Of a DNA stretch of 64,000 nt, positions 1 to 8,679 are shown piece by piece (positions within the stretch are counted from its first letter, which is position 1; the number at the start of each line of letters is the position of its first letter). The DNA comes from Candidatus Nanopelagicales bacterium (GTDB taxonomy: Bacteria > Actinomycetota > Actinomycetes > S36-B12). The notes beneath the pieces were generated by a model. It had not been told where the DNA came from. It saw only the letters and a list, made by a program, of their open reading frames with translations, and did not search any database. The stretch spans positions 72,879-136,878 of the forward strand of contig JABAYF010000003.1 of NCBI GenBank assembly GCA_018609125.1, in the 5' to 3' direction. The translations under genes and the position numbers were made by a program.

Positions 1-1228
1 GCATCAACCGGGCCACATCGACCGGTCCCGGGTCTGGCTTCCCGCGCCAACGTGCAAGACGCCGCCGTGTTCCTTCATAGAGCGCGCCAGCGACGTGACC
101 TCCATCGAGGGGCAGGATCGGCAGGAGGTTAAACAAGAACAGGAATAGGTTCAAAGAAGCGGCCAGGGACAAGAAAGTGGCTAGCTTCGCCTGGGTGTCG
201 CCGTCGGAGGCCACAATCTCGCCTCCGAGTCGACTTGCCCCCACCACGCTCACGGGACTCTCTAGGGACCGTTCCTGACCACCGATCAACGTGTCGGTGA
301 CCAATTCATAGAGGCGCACCGGCAGTGACACCAGGGCAACGACCGATCGGGTTGTCAGGTCCCACATCTGGCCCGGTACCGCGGTCAACGGCTGGGTCAC
401 GTACTCAAAGTCTGGGCGAACTCCCAGGAAGGTTGTTGTCGCGGTTTCACCCGTATCGCGACCATCCTCGGCGTATACCGGTCGAGTAACCTCGATCAGT
501 TCCACCGCCAAGGACTGGCTCACCCCATTGCGCTGGACTTCAACCGTGGCAGGACCGGCCGGGGCGGCCTGAATCTGAGCCGATACCTCCTCCCAACCCG
601 TGACTGCAACTCCGTTAAATGCGGTGATGACATCGCCGGGGAGCAGCCCGGCGGCCGCAGCCGGGGTCGGGCCATCGGGACACGTGCCTGCGGTTGCGGC
701 GGCTCCGGTCGGATCAGTGACGCTCGGGGCGCAGGGCACAACGGCAGAAACCGTGGTGGTGGGCTGGGGTAGGCCAATGCCGGACAGCACCAGGCCGAAA
801 AAAACGAAGGCAAGCAGCAGGTTCATCAATGGCCCGCCCATCATGATGATCACCCGCTTGTAGACGGGGAGACGGTAGAACACGCGAGCTTCGTCGCCGG
901 GTGCAACATCCTCAAGCGCCTGCTCGCGCGCCTGGGCAATCATGGTGCCCATGCGACCGGTGGTCATGCTGCGAGCGGTGCCGGGTGGGGCATCCTTCGC
1001 CGGCGGAAGCATTCCGATCATGCGGATGTAGCCCCCGAGGGGAATAGCCTTGATTCCGTAATCGGTGTCCCCGCGCCGTTTTGACCACACCGTGGGACCG
1101 AAGCCGACCATGTATTCGGTGACCTTGACGCCGAATTTTTTCGCTGGAACCAGGTGACCTACCTCGTGTAAGGCGATTGACCCGAGGATGACGCCGAAAA
1201 AGGCAACGATGCCGACAATCTCAAGCAT
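1..1228 (-). CDS. rip1: Site-2 protease, Rip1/RseP family (C-terminus beyond window)
   Basis: Intramembrane zinc metalloprotease of peptidase family M50, which cleaves membrane-anchored anti-sigma factors and similar substrates. Reading leftward from the ATG at 1228, the first membrane helix carries HEVGH at residues 21-25, the zinc-binding motif. A second helix near residue 130 is followed by an extracytoplasmic PDZ domain (about residues 150-230). The LDGGH motif that completes the active site lies near residue 372. An AGGAGG ribosome site sits 5 nt upstream, which decides the start. About 409 residues are visible and the frame is still open at base 1, so only the tail is missing. It follows dxr after a 61-base gap, the same dxr-rip1 order as in mycobacteria, so the two are probably co-transcribed. 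Family assignment is sure; the substrate is not known. Confidence 0.95.
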   Translation of the reverse strand, partial: MLEIVGIVAFFGVILGSIALHEVGHLVPAKKFGVKVTEYMVGFGPTVWSKRRGDTDYGIKAIPLGGYIRMIGMLPPAKDAPPGTARSMTTGRMGTMIAQAREQALEDVAPGDEARVFYRLPVYKRVIIMMGGPLMNLLLAFVFFGLVLSGIGLPQPTTTVSAVVPCAPSVTDPTGAAATAGTCPDGPTPAAAAGLLPGDVITAFNGVAVTGWEEVSAQIQAAPAGPATVEVQRNGVSQSLAVELIEVTRPVYAEDGRDTGETATTTFLGVRPDFEYVTQPLTAVPGQMWDLTTRSVVALVSLPVRLYELVTDTLIGGQERSLESPVSVVGASRLGGEIVASDGDTQAKLATFLSLAASLNLFLFLFNLLPILPLDGGHVAGALYEGTRRRLARWRGKPDPGPVDVARLM

Positions 1229-1289
1229 GTTTCCTCCTGTTCCTCGGGCCGGCCTGGTCAATAAGCCCTGGACTTACTCCCAGTGTGAC

Positions 1290-2516
1290 CTAGCCCAGCA
1301 GCGCGGTCGCGGTGAGTCGACCGAAACGGTCTGCTTCAAGGACGCGATCCAGACTGATCTCGTTCCCCGACTCCCCCGGGGCGACCTCGGCCACATAGGT
1401 GTCCACGACGGCGGCGACGGTGTCCACGATGCCCAGAAACGACACCTCACCATCGATAAATGCCTGCACTGCCACTTCATCGGCGGCATTGAACACTGCT
1501 GGGGCAAGCCCGCCGGCCCGGGCCGCGGTCCGGGCCACCGTCAACGCGGGAAAAACATCGTGATCGACAGGAAAGAACTCCCACTGTGTGGCCCGCGTCC
1601 AGTCGCACGGTGATGCGATCCGATCCCGCCGATGCGGCCAATCAAGAGCCAAGGCGATGGGAATGCGCATGTCGGGTGGGCTTGCCTGAGCAATCGTGGA
1701 TCCGTCCACAAACTCCACCATGGAATGAACCACTGATTGTGGATGCACCACCACATCAATAGACGCCAGCGGCACGTCGAAGAGCAACTGCGCCTCAATC
1801 ACTTCAAGGCCCTTGTTGATCATCGTGGCTGAATTTATCGTCACCAGGGGCCCCATGGACCAGGTCGGATGATCCAGAGCCTGCTCGACGGTAACCTCGG
1901 CTAACTCAGCTTTGGTGCGTCCTCGGAAGGGCCCACCACTCGCGGTCAGAATCAGCCGCTGAACCTCCGACGCACGGCTGCTGAGCAGTGCCTGAGCCAG
2001 CGCAGAGTGTTCTGAATCGACCGGAACGATCTGACCCGGGGCGGCAAGGGCGGTAACTAACGGACCACCCATGATGAGGGACTCTTTATTGGCCAACGCC
2101 AGGGTGGATCCTGCTCGAAGCGCGGCCAGGGTAGCCCGTAGCCCGGCAGCTCCGGCGATACCGTTAAGCACGACATCCACCGGGATCGAAGCCAGATCCT
2201 CGATGGCCTGCGCACCACCGGTGACGCTGAGTTGATCGGGCCTGGTGAAGTCGATGTCAGCAAGGCAACGACGACGCCGTTCAGCATTGATCGCCTCGCG
2301 AATCGGGGCTATCTGACTGCTGTCGAACACCGCTACGTGGGCGACGTTGAACTCCACGGCCTGGGCCGCGATGAGTTCCACCTGGCTGCCTCCGGCGGCC
2401 AACCCGAGGACACTAAAGGCGTCCGGATGCCCAGCAACGATGGCCAAAGCCTGCGTGCCGATGGACCCGGTGCTTCCGCAGATGACGATCTCACGCTTCC
2501 CGTTGACGTTGTGCAT
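1290..2516 (-). CDS. dxr: 1-deoxy-D-xylulose 5-phosphate reductoisomerase
   Basis: Converts 1-deoxy-D-xylulose 5-phosphate to 2-C-methyl-D-erythritol 4-phosphate with NADPH, the committed step of the MEP isoprenoid pathway. The 408-residue protein has the usual family length. Visible motifs are the N-terminal nucleotide loop GSTGSIG (residues 14-20), ANKES, the metal- and substrate-binding DSEHSAL, TASGGPF, and the NKGLEVIEA segment. A TAGCGT hexamer 6 nt before the ATG suggests a leaderless transcript and supports this start. It sits upstream of rip1 on the same strand and diverges from the aminotransferase gene. Its product feeds carotenoid synthesis encoded further along the window. Confidence 0.97.
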   Translation of the reverse strand: MHNVNGKREIVICGSTGSIGTQALAIVAGHPDAFSVLGLAAGGSQVELIAAQAVEFNVAHVAVFDSSQIAPIREAINAERRRRCLADIDFTRPDQLSVTGGAQAIEDLASIPVDVVLNGIAGAAGLRATLAALRAGSTLALANKESLIMGGPLVTALAAPGQIVPVDSEHSALAQALLSSRASEVQRLILTASGGPFRGRTKAELAEVTVEQALDHPTWSMGPLVTINSATMINKGLEVIEAQLLFDVPLASIDVVVHPQSVVHSMVEFVDGSTIAQASPPDMRIPIALALDWPHRRDRIASPCDWTRATQWEFFPVDHDVFPALTVARTAARAGGLAPAVFNAADEVAVQAFIDGEVSFLGIVDTVAAVVDTYVAEVAPGESGNEISLDRVLEADRFGRLTATALLG

Positions 2517-2522
2517 AGCGCA

Positions 2523-2528
2523 ACGCTA
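2523..2528 (-). promoter_or_regulatory. -10 hexamer of dxr (leaderless)
   Basis: Reads TAGCGT on the minus strand, 6 nt before the dxr ATG, so transcription should begin at or next to the start codon. No ribosome site is present. Inferred from spacing and its recurrence at other genes. Confidence 0.6.
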
Positions 2529-2596
2529 CGCGCTGGCCCCAGCCGCACCTAAAGGTGAGTACACCCGTTGAGGTGCACGCGAAGGCCGAATCGCTC

Positions 2597-2602
2597 TACT
2601 CT
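2597..2602 (+). promoter_or_regulatory. -10 hexamer of the aminotransferase gene (leaderless)
   Basis: TACTCT lies 6 nt before the ATG at 2609. This supports that start over an in-frame upstream GTG 54 nt earlier. Confidence 0.6.
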
Positions 2603-2608
2603 GTTGGT

Positions 2609-3976
2609 ATGACCGATGTCGTTGACTCTCCTACAGCTCCTGACCATGCCGAGACTCTTTTCGGCCCAGACATCCCGCAGGTGCGCTCACTGGTCACCGA
2701 AATACCAGGCCCACGATCAATCGAGCTGATGAACAGGCGCAGCGGAGCAGTATCGGCTGGTGTGGGTGGCACGCTGCCGGTATTCGTCGATCGTGCCGGG
2801 GGTGGCGTGATCGTCGATGTCGACGGCAACTCACTTATCGACCTTGGTTCAGGTATCGCGGTCACCACGATCGGCAATGCCCATCCCGCTGTGGTGAAAG
2901 CCATCACCGAGCAAGCCCCTCGCTTCACCCACACCTGTTTCATGGTGACCCCGTATGAGGGCTACGTCGCGGTCTGCGAACAACTAAATCGCCTCACTCC
3001 CGGTGACCACGCCAAGAAGTCAGCGCTGTTCAACTCCGGTGCCGAAGCAGTAGAAAACGCCGTAAAGATTGCCCGCGCCTACACCGGCCGGCAAGCCATC
3101 GTGGTCTTCGAACATGGCTACCACGGCCGCACAAATCTGACCATGGCGCTCACGTCAAAGAACATGCCCTATAAGCATTCCTTCGGGCCTTTTGCCCCTG
3201 AGGTTTACCGCATGCCCATGTCATATCCGTTCCGCGATGGTCGGTACACCGGCGCTGAAGTGGCCACATGGGCGACAACGAAAATGGACAAGGAAATCGG
3301 TGGCGCCAACATTGCGGCCATCCTCATTGAACCGATCCAGGGCGAAGGTGGCTTCATTGTTCCCGCGACGGGCTTCTTGAAGGAACTCAGCGACTACGCC
3401 ACGGCCAACGGCATCGTGTTCATCAGCGATGAGATTCAATCCGGCTTCTGCCGCACCGGACAATGGTTCGCTATCGAATTCGACCACGTTGTGCCCGACA
3501 TGATCACCACGGCGAAGGGCATTGCTGATGGCATGCCTCTCGCCGGAGTCACGGGACGGGCAGAAATGATGGACGCCGTGCACGCCGGCGGCCTGGGCGG
3601 CACCTACGGCGGCAACCCGGTGGCATGTGCGGCTGCTCTCGCTTCAATTCACGTCATGGAGACCGAAGATTCCAACACACGAGCGCAACAGATCGAAACA
3701 CTCATGCGGGCGCGCCTGAACGCCATGGCCGAAGCGCACCCACACATCGGCGATATTCGCGGTCGCGGTGCCATGTTGGCGATTGAGTTAGTCACACCGG
3801 GCACGCTGGAGCCCGATGCCGAGGCCGCCAGCCGCATTTCCAAGGCCTGCCATGGCGAAGGTGTCGTTGTCCTTTCGGCCGGAACGTTTGGCAACGTGCT
3901 GCGTTTTCTGCCGCCGCTGAGTATCAGTGACGAACTCTTGCACGAGGCATTGGATGTCCTCGCGGCAAACCTTTGA
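2609..3976 (+). CDS. gabT: 4-aminobutyrate-type aminotransferase (class III, PLP)
   Basis: Pyridoxal-phosphate enzyme moving an amino group from an omega-amino acid such as 4-aminobutyrate to 2-oxoglutarate. The 455-residue protein shows class III features: the cofactor-binding SGAEAVENAVK segment, GYHGRT, the DEIQSGFCRTG motif containing the cofactor-contacting Asp, and TTAKG with the Schiff-base Lys at residue 303. A GGTYGGNP segment follows. The start is set by a -10 hexamer 6 nt upstream. The next gene starts inside its stop codon (TTGA overlap), so the MFS transporter is translationally coupled to it and may carry a related substrate. The exact substrate (GABA, 5-aminovalerate or another) cannot be told from sequence alone. 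Confidence 0.88.
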   Translation: MTDVVDSPTAPDHAETLFGPDIPQVRSLVTEIPGPRSIELMNRRSGAVSAGVGGTLPVFVDRAGGGVIVDVDGNSLIDLGSGIAVTTIGNAHPAVVKAITEQAPRFTHTCFMVTPYEGYVAVCEQLNRLTPGDHAKKSALFNSGAEAVENAVKIARAYTGRQAIVVFEHGYHGRTNLTMALTSKNMPYKHSFGPFAPEVYRMPMSYPFRDGRYTGAEVATWATTKMDKEIGGANIAAILIEPIQGEGGFIVPATGFLKELSDYATANGIVFISDEIQSGFCRTGQWFAIEFDHVVPDMITTAKGIADGMPLAGVTGRAEMMDAVHAGGLGGTYGGNPVACAAALASIHVMETEDSNTRAQQIETLMRARLNAMAEAHPHIGDIRGRGAMLAIELVTPGTLEPDAEAASRISKACHGEGVVVLSAGTFGNVLRFLPPLSISDELLHEALDVLAANL

Positions 3977-5202
3977 CCCCACCGCCTCGCTGGTCGCTGA
4001 TCCTGTGGCTGCAGGCATCCAATGGTTTGTCATCACTAGGCAATTCGATGATTTGGCTGGCCCTACCGTGGCTGGTGTTGCAATACACCGGTTCGGTTGC
4101 CGCAGCAGGGCTCACCGTAGCTGTCTCCTCAGCGCCCGGCGCCTTGGCCGCACCTCTGGCTGGCTGGGCGGTGGACCGGTTCGGGCGGCGGGTAGTGAGC
4201 ATCTTCGCCGATCTTCTTTCGGCCATTTCTGTCATCGGCATACCCATTGCGGCAACTGTGGGCCAGCTGTCCCTCGGCGTCATCATCGGCCTAGCCGTCC
4301 TCGGTGCCGTCTTTGATCCTGCGGGTTACACCGGACGCAAAGCCCTCATCGTGGACGTCGCACGTGAAGCGCGATACGACACGGACAAGCTCAATGGCAT
4401 CCACGAGGGAGTGTTTGCGCTTGGGTTTGCGTTGGGACCCCTCATCGCCGCCGGAGCAATCGCCACCATCGGCCCGGTTAACACATTCTGGTTACCCGCC
4501 GTCGCCTTCGTCCTAGCAGCAGCACTGATCGCCGGACTCCGCGTCAGCGACGCAGGTCAGCAGGCTCGAGCAGATGCAGCGAAAGCAGGTGAGGCACCCT
4601 CCAGCTTCTGGTCCACGGTAACGATCGGAATTACCGTGGTGTGGCGCGACCGGCTTTTGCGAGCAATGACACTGGCACTACTGGTGTTGTCGGCTGTTTA
4701 TCTACCTACCGAAACTGTCATTTTGCCGGCGTACTTTGAAGACATGAACAACCCCTGGGCCCTGGGCGCGGTCCTGGCCGCCATGTCTGCCGGTGGGATT
4801 CTTGGTGGCTTCACCTACGGCTGGATTGCATCGCGATGGCGGCGCATCGTTATTGCACGGGTGGGGCTATTCGGGGTGACGATTGCTGTTTTCCTTATGG
4901 CGCTGCTACCCCCCACTCTGTTTCTGATCGCCGCGGGTTTCGCCCTCGGGCTGTTCTGGGGTCCCATGATGCCCTTGATCAACACCCTGGTCCAGCGCCG
5001 TGTTGCACCCGATGCGCAGGGTCGTGTTTTTGGACTGCAACTTTCGCTTTTTTACGCGGCTCCCCCGCTGGGCATGCTGCTCAGCGGAATTGCCATTGAG
5101 TCCGTTGGGTTACCGATTACCTACCTTGTTGTCGCGGCGGCTCTCGCCGTAACGAGCATCGGTGTGAGTTTTGCGCCACCGATTTACGCGATCGACGACT
5201 AA
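3973..5202 (+). CDS. Major facilitator superfamily transporter
   Basis: Integral membrane protein of 409 residues with about twelve hydrophobic segments, typical of a secondary transporter or drug exporter. The loop after the second helix has the MFS signature region GWAVDRFGRRVVS (about residues 60-72). A matching loop GWIASRWRR lies in the second half. It starts with TTG inside the stop of the aminotransferase gene, so the pair forms one operon. The order suggests a role with the aminotransferase, but many MFS proteins of this type are exporters of unknown substrate. Confidence 0.85.
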   Translation: MTPPPRWSLILWLQASNGLSSLGNSMIWLALPWLVLQYTGSVAAAGLTVAVSSAPGALAAPLAGWAVDRFGRRVVSIFADLLSAISVIGIPIAATVGQLSLGVIIGLAVLGAVFDPAGYTGRKALIVDVAREARYDTDKLNGIHEGVFALGFALGPLIAAGAIATIGPVNTFWLPAVAFVLAAALIAGLRVSDAGQQARADAAKAGEAPSSFWSTVTIGITVVWRDRLLRAMTLALLVLSAVYLPTETVILPAYFEDMNNPWALGAVLAAMSAGGILGGFTYGWIASRWRRIVIARVGLFGVTIAVFLMALLPPTLFLIAAGFALGLFWGPMMPLINTLVQRRVAPDAQGRVFGLQLSLFYAAPPLGMLLSGIAIESVGLPITYLVVAAALAVTSIGVSFAPPIYAIDD

Positions 5203-5212
5203 CGCGATCGGG

Positions 5213-5218
5213 TATCGT
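5213..5218 (+). promoter_or_regulatory. -10 hexamer of the YbaK gene (leaderless)
   Basis: TATCGT lies 6 nt before the ATG at 5225 and 11 nt after the MFS stop codon. It suggests an independent leaderless promoter and favours this start over an earlier in-frame GTG. Confidence 0.55.
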
Positions 5219-5224
5219 GCGGCC

Positions 5225-5707
5225 ATGCCCGGACCACTCGAACAGGCCTCCGTCTTGCGCGTCAAGTCCGCTCTCGCGACCGCCAACGTGTCCGGTGAGG
5301 TGCTGCACTTAGACGCCACTGCACGCACCGCCCAAGAAGCGGCCGCAGCACTGGAGATTGAGATTGGCCAGATCGCGTCCTCGTTGATTTTTTTGGCTGA
5401 TGACCGCGCGGTACTCGTAGTGGCTTCGGGGCGGCACCGGGTCGACACCGATCGCCTATCACTGCTCCTCGGCGGTGCACGACTGGGGAAAGCTAATGCC
5501 GATGATGTTCGTGCGGCCACCGGTTTCGCCATCGGTGGGGTTGCACCGATCGCTCACCCAGCACCACTGACCACGGTGGTTGACCAGGCTCTCGCCGACT
5601 ACGCGGTGGTATGGGCAGCTGCCGGGCATCCCCACTGTGTTTTCCCGACCACGTTTGCCGAACTCCTGCAACTCACCGGCGGCACCGCCGCCGTTATTGG
5701 TGACTAA
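5225..5707 (+). CDS. YbaK/EbsC-family aminoacyl-tRNA deacylase
   Basis: A 160-residue protein of the YbaK/ProX/EbsC fold, which hydrolyses mischarged tRNAs such as Cys-tRNA(Pro). The N-terminal GEVLHLDATARTAQEAA segment is followed by IGQIASSLIF, the central conserved region of this family. A later VVASG strand and the GFAIGGVAPI loop are also typical. It may act alone as a trans-editing factor. It converges on the AI-2E-type gene with a 4-base overlap of 3' ends. The specific tRNA is not deducible. Confidence 0.85.
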   Translation: MPGPLEQASVLRVKSALATANVSGEVLHLDATARTAQEAAAALEIEIGQIASSLIFLADDRAVLVVASGRHRVDTDRLSLLLGGARLGKANADDVRAATGFAIGGVAPIAHPAPLTTVVDQALADYAVVWAAAGHPHCVFPTTFAELLQLTGGTAAVIGD

Positions 5708-6906
5708 TCTTCGGTGTTCTGCTTATCGACTCGGTCTTGGTGATCGGCATTGACGATCACCGCATTGTCCTCAATATCATCGTCAATCACGATCGCATCC
5801 CCGCGTAAATACTTCAATACGCCGTAAACGCCGGCGGCGAGTGGAACCCCAATGAGGGCACCGATCAGGCCAAAGTAGGCGGCGCCAGCGGCCGTCACGA
5901 GAACGATGGCAAGTGGATGTAGATCAACCGTTCGCCCCATGATGAGTGGATGAAGCACATTGCCCTCGAGCTGGCCGATAATGAAAATGAGGGCAATCAC
6001 CAGCGCACCAGCGAGCGGGCCGTTGGTCACCAGGGCGACGAAGGCAGCGAGGAACATGGCGATCGGTGCGCCAATGTAGGGAATGAACGCACCGAAGAAC
6101 ACAATGATCCCCAACGGAATAGCCAGCGGCACACCCATGATGAGCAGTACCACCGTGACGACGGCGGCGTTGGTAATGGCAACGAGAACGACGCCACGGG
6201 AGTACTGGGAGAACCCCTCCCACGCAATGCGTATCGAATCACCGATAACAACTCGATTTCGGCTTGGCATCCACTGCACAAACCAATGCATCAGGCGTTC
6301 GGGCTGTGCAAGAGCGAAGATAAGTACGAAAAAGCCACCCGCGACGGCGGTGCCAATGCCCAAAACGCTTCCAAGACCTGACAGAACGCCGAGTGCAATC
6401 GCCCCGCCTGAATCTTGAATGAAGCCCACGACCCAGTCATATGCCTGGGTCAGTTGAGTATCTGAGACTGCGAACGGACCCTCCTGCAGCCATTGCTCCA
6501 GGTCCAACACACCCTGCCGGAACGCATCGGCAATACCATCCCACTGGCTAGCCGTGGAGAGCCCGATAAAGGCAATAACGAGCCCAACACACACGGAGAA
6601 AAATAGAATCGACAGGGTGGCCGCGAGTCCTCTCGGCATTACCCGGTCCATCAGGTTCGTCAGCGGCATGAGCCAGGCAGCTACCAAAAGCCCAAAGAAA
6701 ATGGCCAGGGCCAGGGCCTGCACCGGTTCAAAAAGGAGCAGGATCCCAAACCCGACCACCCCAATCGCCGTCAGGCGCCAGGCATAGCCACCGACCCTGC
6801 GCATCTGCGGGGACACCTGATCCGGGGTGTCATAAGGCTCCGGCGGCGAAGGACGGTGCCGCATGACGATCCTGTCTTTGCGTGTCACGCGGCCTCCCTG
6901 TCTCAT
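5704..6906 (-). CDS. AI-2E family transporter (TqsA/UPF0118 type)
   Basis: Membrane protein of 400 residues with about eight predicted helices, of the autoinducer-2 exporter family. The family includes TqsA and also Na+/H+ antiporters, so the solute is uncertain. The N-terminal paired helices (about residues 45-100), a long amphipathic region and a C-terminal block with FFGAFIPYIGAP and GNVLHPLIMGRTVDLHPL are characteristic; the last motif is the most conserved part of the family. An in-frame ATG 15 codons in is an alternative start. The polar, acidic C-terminus has no assigned domain. Confidence 0.85.
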   Translation of the reverse strand: MRQGGRVTRKDRIVMRHRPSPPEPYDTPDQVSPQMRRVGGYAWRLTAIGVVGFGILLLFEPVQALALAIFFGLLVAAWLMPLTNLMDRVMPRGLAATLSILFFSVCVGLVIAFIGLSTASQWDGIADAFRQGVLDLEQWLQEGPFAVSDTQLTQAYDWVVGFIQDSGGAIALGVLSGLGSVLGIGTAVAGGFFVLIFALAQPERLMHWFVQWMPSRNRVVIGDSIRIAWEGFSQYSRGVVLVAITNAAVVTVVLLIMGVPLAIPLGIIVFFGAFIPYIGAPIAMFLAAFVALVTNGPLAGALVIALIFIIGQLEGNVLHPLIMGRTVDLHPLAIVLVTAAGAAYFGLIGALIGVPLAAGVYGVLKYLRGDAIVIDDDIEDNAVIVNADHQDRVDKQNTED

Positions 6907-7057
6907 GAGTCACTTTGTCTCTAACGACTCAACATCACCTGGCACCAACCTGTGCCACCTCACGCCATCGCGGTCCCAGCCTAATCGTTAGGCTCACCAA
7001 TAAGCGGTAACCGTGCCAAGTGATCGAGCCACCGATCCACCCGAGAGAGGCAATGGG

Positions 7058-7891
7058 ATGAGCGAATCCTTCAGCGAGGCGCCCGCTCCCGCCAGTTCCC
7101 GAACCCTCGCGTTTGATGTGGACGGCCAAGGACCAGACCTCATCTGCATCCACGGGCTGGCATCAGCCCGTACGGCGTGGAATCCGATCGTCGAACTCTT
7201 GACGCCGCACTTTCGAGTGTGGCGCGTCGACCTGCCCGGCCACGGACATAGTCCGCCACTGACTGAACACCAGGATGCGAGCCCGACCGGATTGGCCAGT
7301 CAATTGCGAGAATTTGCCGCAGCGCATGGCATCGACCGCCCGCATCTAACGGGAAACTCCCTCGGTGGATTCATCGCACTGGAATGGGCGCGACAGGAAT
7401 TGGTGGGTTCAGTCACCGCCCTGTGCCCGGCGGGTCTTTGGCGGCCGCTGCCTGGCCGAAGTCGGATCATCGAATTTAATCAGCGTTCGGCTCGATTTGC
7501 GCTGCCCTTGATCGGCCCCCTCACCCGTCCGGCTTGGCTACGCTCTGCCCTGATGTCCTCCGCCAGCGAGCGCGCCCGCCGAATCGATCGAAGCGTTGTG
7601 GTTGATGCCATTCGAGCGCAAGCACAAGCGCAGGGGTATGCCGCGGCATACCAGGCAACACTCCTCGCATCGTTTGACCCAACCGCTTCACATCCGATTT
7701 CGCCAAACACCCCGGTTACCATCGCGTTCGGCGACCGAGACCGCATTCTTCCCGCACCCAGAAACCAGCGTCGTGATCGGGCACCCGATCGCGCACGCTG
7801 GGAAGTTCTCTACGATTGCGGACACGTTCCCATGTGGGACGTGCCACGGGTGAGCGCGTCACTCATCCGGGAAACGGCCCAACGCGCATGA
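7058..7891 (+). CDS. Alpha/beta-hydrolase
   Basis: A 277-residue serine hydrolase of the alpha/beta fold. The oxyanion region CIHGLASART is followed by the nucleophile elbow GNSLGG with Ser101. A late Asp in AFGDRDRIL and a His in YDCGHVPMWD complete a classical triad. GAGAGAGG lies 7 nt before the ATG, so this start is preferred to a GTG 45 nt upstream. Its last codons overlap the cruF-like gene (ATGA), placing it in the carotenoid tailoring operon. It might process carotenoid esters or be an ordinary esterase; the sequence does not say which. Confidence 0.85.
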   Translation: MSESFSEAPAPASSRTLAFDVDGQGPDLICIHGLASARTAWNPIVELLTPHFRVWRVDLPGHGHSPPLTEHQDASPTGLASQLREFAAAHGIDRPHLTGNSLGGFIALEWARQELVGSVTALCPAGLWRPLPGRSRIIEFNQRSARFALPLIGPLTRPAWLRSALMSSASERARRIDRSVVVDAIRAQAQAQGYAAAYQATLLASFDPTASHPISPNTPVTIAFGDRDRILPAPRNQRRDRAPDRARWEVLYDCGHVPMWDVPRVSASLIRETAQRA

Positions 7892-8679
7892 GTGTTCGCT
7901 ACTACGACGGACCCCATGCGCAGGACCGTCCGTGGTTTAGGAGTTGGGCTGCGCTGCCATGGGCTTGTGTCGGCCTGACCATCTTCGGCCAGATCCTCTG
8001 GATTCTGTCGGGCTCTGTCCGAGACGGGCTCACCATCGGCACCGTCGTCACCTTCGCTCTCGCCAGCTTCATTCACGCCTGGCAAAACCGGGGCGCGTGG
8101 TGGGCGCTTTCCTATTTCGCGATCGCGGCCGGAGTTGGCTTGATCGCGGAATCAATCGGAACGGGCACCGGATTTCCGTTTGGGGCTTATGACTACACCG
8201 ATACCCTGGGCCTGAAACTGTTCTCAGTGCCGGTAGTCATCCCACTGGCGTGGGCCATGATGGCCTACCCCGTACTACTGGCCGCTCGCACGTTGTCCCA
8301 CAACCGGCTGGCAGTGATCGCGATGGGTGCCTGGCTGCTCGTTGCCTGGGATTTCTTCCTTGATCCACAGATGGTGAGCGAAGGGCATTGGGTGTGGGCA
8401 TATCCAACCCCCTCGCTTCCCGGTATCGCAGACATTCCGATCACAAACTTTCTCGGCTGGTTTGCCACCGCTGTCGTCATCATGGGAGTGCTCTCGCTAC
8501 TTCCTGAAACTACGGCCAACGATGCCGTGCCCACGGTGTTGTTGACCTGGGTATTCGCCTCCAATATTTTGGCAAACATCGTTTTTTTTGACCGCCCCGG
8601 TGTAGCGCTGTGGGGTGGCATTGGCATGGGCGTCATCGTCATTCCGTGGTTAATAAAAACGTGGCGACTGCGTTCGTGA
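7888..8679 (+). CDS. cruF: CruF-like carotenoid hydratase (DUF422)
   Basis: Membrane protein of 263 residues in the family containing the carotenoid 1',2'-hydratase CruF and archaeal bisanhydrobacterioruberin hydratase. These add water to the terminal double bond of an acyclic carotenoid end. About seven hydrophobic helices are present. The conserved block GTGFPFGAYDYTD, the WAMMAYP helix, and WDFFLDPQMV match the family. The ATG overlaps the preceding stop, and the following glycosyltransferase overlaps this stop, so the three are translationally coupled. Substrate choice (gamma-carotene or lycopene) is inferred from the cyclase genes elsewhere in the window. Confidence 0.85.
   Translation: MSVRYYDGPHAQDRPWFRSWAALPWACVGLTIFGQILWILSGSVRDGLTIGTVVTFALASFIHAWQNRGAWWALSYFAIAAGVGLIAESIGTGTGFPFGAYDYTDTLGLKLFSVPVVIPLAWAMMAYPVLLAARTLSHNRLAVIAMGAWLLVAWDFFLDPQMVSEGHWVWAYPTPSLPGIADIPITNFLGWFATAVVIMGVLSLLPETTANDAVPTVLLTWVFASNILANIVFFDRPGVALWGGIGMGVIVIPWLIKTWRLRS

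Noticed and set aside
6980-6992. CCTAATCGTTAGG palindrome upstream of the hydrolase-cruF operon
   Set aside because: The arms are only 5 bp and part of it overlaps a possible -10 box. It could be an operator, but nothing else supports that.
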